Assembly: GCF_022603395.1 (NCBI RefSeq)
Contig: NZ_JAIBKA010000004.1
Span: 124,001-188,000 of the forward strand
Reading direction: 5' to 3'
Source: Desulfoferrobacter suflitae
GTDB lineage: Bacteria > Desulfobacterota > Syntrophobacteria > Syntrophobacterales > Syntrophobacteraceae
DNA length: 64,000 bases
The notes under the pieces are model-generated. The model saw only the letters and a list, made by a program, of their open reading frames with translations, was not told the origin of the DNA and did no database searches. Of the stretch, positions 61,810 through 64,000 are shown in pieces (the first letter of the stretch is position 1; the number at the start of each line of letters is the position of its first letter). A program made the translations under genes and the position numbers.

Positions 61810-62952
61810 CTAACGGTCCGCCAGTCGCTTGATGATCCCGGCGAGGAGTGCCGCGCGCTCGATAAGGCTGGGCACTTCAATGCTTTCGTTATCGCCGCAC
61901 ATGTCATGGCAGACGGGCCCCAGCGCGTCCAGGGTGGCAACCCCCAGGGCAGAGGCAAAACAGCCGTCGGAGCCGCCGTATTCTTCGCAGGCTTCCAGTT
62001 GAAAACCGAGGGATTCAGCCACATCATTGGCAAGATGAAGGAACGACTCGGTCCGTGCGTTAGGTTCCATGGGGGGACGGGTCATTGCTCCGCGCAGCTC
62101 GATGCCAATGCCCGGCAGTATTGGGCTGCCGGCCACGTGTCTCACCTGCTCCTCCACTTCTCCGGTCAATGCCGCGCCGCGAATTCGCACGTCGATGGCG
62201 GCGAACGCCTGTGCCGCGGTAACCTGGCGCGATCGACCTCCCTCCACCAGGTTGACTGACACTTTCACTCCTCGCTGCGTATCGGTCAGCGACTCCAGTG
62301 CGAGAATCTTGAAGGCCAGTTCGCGTGACGCATTCAATCCGTCGGAGTCCGGCTTCAGCACGTGAGCCGCTCTCCCATGGACAGTCAGGTAGAAAGAACC
62401 GATGCCCCAGCGACGGACGGCGATCGAAGTCGGTTTCGAACATGGCTCCATGACCATCACGTGGGTGGAGCGGCGAGCCAGTTCTTCGATGTGAGGACGT
62501 CCCAAAACGCTGCCGACTTCTTCATCGGCGGTCAGGAAGACGGACAGTGATGGAGTCTGCTGGTTGGCATGCTGCAAGGCTTTGAGGGCATATATCATTT
62601 GTACGATGCCGCCCTTCATGTCGCCGACTCCCGGACCAAACGCCAGCTTGCCTTCTCTCCGAAAAGGCCGTGCAGCCGCGGTTCCCGGTGCAAAAACGGT
62701 ATCCAGGTGGGCGGAAAGGAACACCTGTTTAGTCCCCGCACCGGGTCTCATCGCGCGGACGTGATTGCCGAAGTCCTTTTCTGGCACGGTTTCCGTTTTG
62801 AAACCCAGCTTCCCGAGTTCCTGTGCAATGATCGATCCGCATTCGTTGACCCCTTGTACGCAATAGGTGCCGCTGTCTATATTCACCAGACGTTCGAGCA
62901 GGGCCAGCATTTCTCGCTCATTTTCCTGCAGAAATTTCAATGCCTTTTGCAT
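61810..62952 (-). CDS. M20 family metallopeptidase, carboxypeptidase G2-like
   Basis: I start at the ATG at 62952, after GAGGAG; the open frame continues upstream through an intergenic repeat that is not coding. The 380-residue dizinc enzyme has HxD in LSAHLDTVF, the bridging Asp in GPGVGDMKGG, the catalytic Glu pair in TADEEVGS, Glu in VMEPCS and a C-terminal His in GPVCHDMCG. The dimerisation domain sits between (YLTVHGRAAHVLKP). Relatives cleave C-terminal glutamate or deacylate small peptides. It lies 83 bases upstream of the racemase-type gene on the same strand. Confidence 0.87.
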   Translation of the reverse strand: MQKALKFLQENEREMLALLERLVNIDSGTYCVQGVNECGSIIAQELGKLGFKTETVPEKDFGNHVRAMRPGAGTKQVFLSAHLDTVFAPGTAAARPFRREGKLAFGPGVGDMKGGIVQMIYALKALQHANQQTPSLSVFLTADEEVGSVLGRPHIEELARRSTHVMVMEPCSKPTSIAVRRWGIGSFYLTVHGRAAHVLKPDSDGLNASRELAFKILALESLTDTQRGVKVSVNLVEGGRSRQVTAAQAFAAIDVRIRGAALTGEVEEQVRHVAGSPILPGIGIELRGAMTRPPMEPNARTESFLHLANDVAESLGFQLEACEEYGGSDGCFASALGVATLDALGPVCHDMCGDNESIEVPSLIERAALLAGIIKRLADR

Positions 62953-63085
62953 ATCGAATGCTCCTCTTCCCGGCACCCTCCACTGGGAGTTTGTCCGCGA
63001 ATTTCCTCTCCCCTGTTTTTCGGGAAGCGGTCCTCGACCTTGAGTTCTGACGACAATACTATAACTTCCAAGCCAATGCTTTTGC

Positions 63086-63165
63086 TGCAGGTTGTTGAGC
63101 TGCGCGTATTGCGTGACGAAACCCAACGCCTTTTGTGCTGAATTTCGCACCTCAACCCAGCCCAC
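63086..63165 (+). repeat. Dispersed intergenic repeat, copy B
   Basis: This 80-base segment has TGCAGGTTG, TTGCGTGAC, AAACCCAA and CTCAACCCAG in the same order and direction as the copy at 38708-38790. It lies upstream of the M20 peptidase start and produces a spurious N-terminal extension of that frame. Confidence 0.65.
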
Positions 63166-63369
63166 TTGGAAACCAAAATCATTTTCTTGAACAGTATATT
63201 CCGCAAAGAGTGTTGCAAAGGGTTTGTCGAACATAATAATGATCGGACAAGGGTTTTTTTAGCCTGCGGGTTTTTTGTCTGGATCAATGCAGGGTATTGC
63301 TTGCCGTGGTGACCATGGCAAGGTAACTTAGGGAGCCGAAGTCTTGCGGGAAGGGAGGCGCATATCATT

Positions 63370-64000
63370 ATGATCGGCAAACTGTTCAGGAACGCCCGCA
63401 TCTTTACCCCCATTGATCGGGGCGTCCCGCTTGCGGGGAAAAATCAGGGCCAGGTGGCTTCCTTTGAGAGGGGTGCCGTTTATGTGCACAATGGGGTAAT
63501 CGAAATGGTCGGTCCGGAATCTCAAATTATGGATTCCATCAAGACCCGTCAGGTGGACCTGGAAGTCGATTGTCGAGGACTCTGTCTCATTCCAGGGTTT
63601 GTGGACTGTCATACCCATATGTGCTTCGCTGATTTGAGAGAAGACGAATTCGAGCTGCGACTGGCGGGAGCGGATTACCTGGAGATACTGCGCAAAGGCG
63701 GGGGAATTCACTCCTCAGTTCGGGCGGTGCGCCGGGCCTCGGAGGAGGAGCTCTTTGCCGGGACTAAACGGCGCGTGCTTCGAGCCCTTGGATTCGGCAC
63801 AACAACCCTTGAAATCAAGAGCGGATACGGGTTGGATACGGAAACGGAGCTTAAGATGCTGCGGGTTATTGCACGGGTCGGCAGAGAAACCGTACTGGAT
63901 GTCGTTCCTACCTTCATGGGGGCGCATGCCGTGCCCGGGGAGTCGGCGGGCAATCCGGACGACTATGTGCGCCTGGTCGTGGAAGAAATGCTGCCGCGCG
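63370..64000 (+). CDS. hutI: Imidazolonepropionase (5' part, cut by window end)
   Basis: The ATG at 63370 opens a frame that runs past the window (210 codons seen of ~420). The product starts MIGKLFRNARIFTP and has a composite beta-sandwich, then the amidohydrolase HxH in FVDCHTHMCFA. Hallmarks of HutI follow: GGGIHSSVRAVRRASEEEL (substrate loop), LGFGTTTLEIKSGYGL, and the metal-region His in PTFMGAHAVP. It hydrolyses 4-imidazolone-5-propanoate to N-formimino-L-glutamate in histidine degradation. No hutH or hutU is visible within the window. Confidence 0.92.
   Translation, partial: MIGKLFRNARIFTPIDRGVPLAGKNQGQVASFERGAVYVHNGVIEMVGPESQIMDSIKTRQVDLEVDCRGLCLIPGFVDCHTHMCFADLREDEFELRLAGADYLEILRKGGGIHSSVRAVRRASEEELFAGTKRRVLRALGFGTTTLEIKSGYGLDTETELKMLRVIARVGRETVLDVVPTFMGAHAVPGESAGNPDDYVRLVVEEMLPR

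Noticed and set aside
62953-63234. N-terminal extension of the M20 peptidase
   Set aside because: The extra residues translate a dispersed intergenic repeat, and a good ribosome site precedes the ATG at 62952.

Overview
The window looks like chromosomal DNA of an anaerobic, Wood-Ljungdahl-type member of the Desulfobacterota, most probably in or near Syntrophobacterales (inference). The grounds are a bacterial-type CO dehydrogenase/acetyl-CoA synthase operon followed by pyruvate phosphate dikinase, a Tat-exported [NiFe] hydrogenase, a TRAP transporter with a TatT partner, CoA-transferases, and moderately high GC. I see no rRNA, tRNA, CRISPR array, prophage or intact insertion sequence.

Region 1-5.4 kb (minus strand) is the most unusual part. 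A 176-residue precursor-like protein has a Tat-like hydrophobic segment, a helical leader-like part and a Gln/Pro/Lys-rich tail with two cysteines. It is followed by a 646-residue protein with two complete radical SAM domains, then by two paralogous SPASM radical SAM maturases, the last cut by the window edge. This reads as a peptide-modification (RiPP) locus that I cannot match to a named class. An HD-GYP signalling protein lies upstream.

Region 6.6-14 kb holds a DUF389 membrane protein, an SH3 lipoprotein, an ABC exporter whose nucleotide-binding domain carries an insertion of about 235 residues, a cyclic-nucleotide-binding partner, a STAS protein, a J-domain protein and a small membrane protein. 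Region 14-20 kb has a corrinoid adenosyltransferase and a minus-strand operon of TatT, DctP, DctQ, DctM and a PLP-dependent sulfur amino acid enzyme. Region 19.8-30 kb has an acyl-CoA dehydrogenase, a convergent quinone-oxidoreductase-like dehydrogenase separated from it by a MITE-like inverted repeat, PBP1A, a DinG-type helicase, a tandem universal stress protein, a thioredoxin-HEAT fusion and a NarL-type regulator.

Region 30.2-42.9 kb is the carbon core: acsD, acsA, acsB, acsC and acsE, with a hairpin in every gap and a long leader, then ppdK and a HpcH/citrate-lyase-type CoA-ester lyase. Together they interconvert CO2, a methyl group and acetyl-CoA, and link pyruvate to PEP. Region 43-53.6 kb is mixed: a GAF/PAS histidine kinase, a large DUF748/AsmA-like envelope protein, a GNAT acetyltransferase, a small Cys-rich hypothetical, an M42 aminopeptidase, a CNBD protein and a thioredoxin reductase. 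Region 53.7-56.6 kb (minus) encodes hydrogenase small subunit, large subunit and maturation protease. Region 57.1-64 kb is catabolic: a GctAB-like CoA-transferase, an amidohydrolase overlapping a proline racemase/hydroxyproline epimerase-type gene, an M20 peptidase and the start of hutI.
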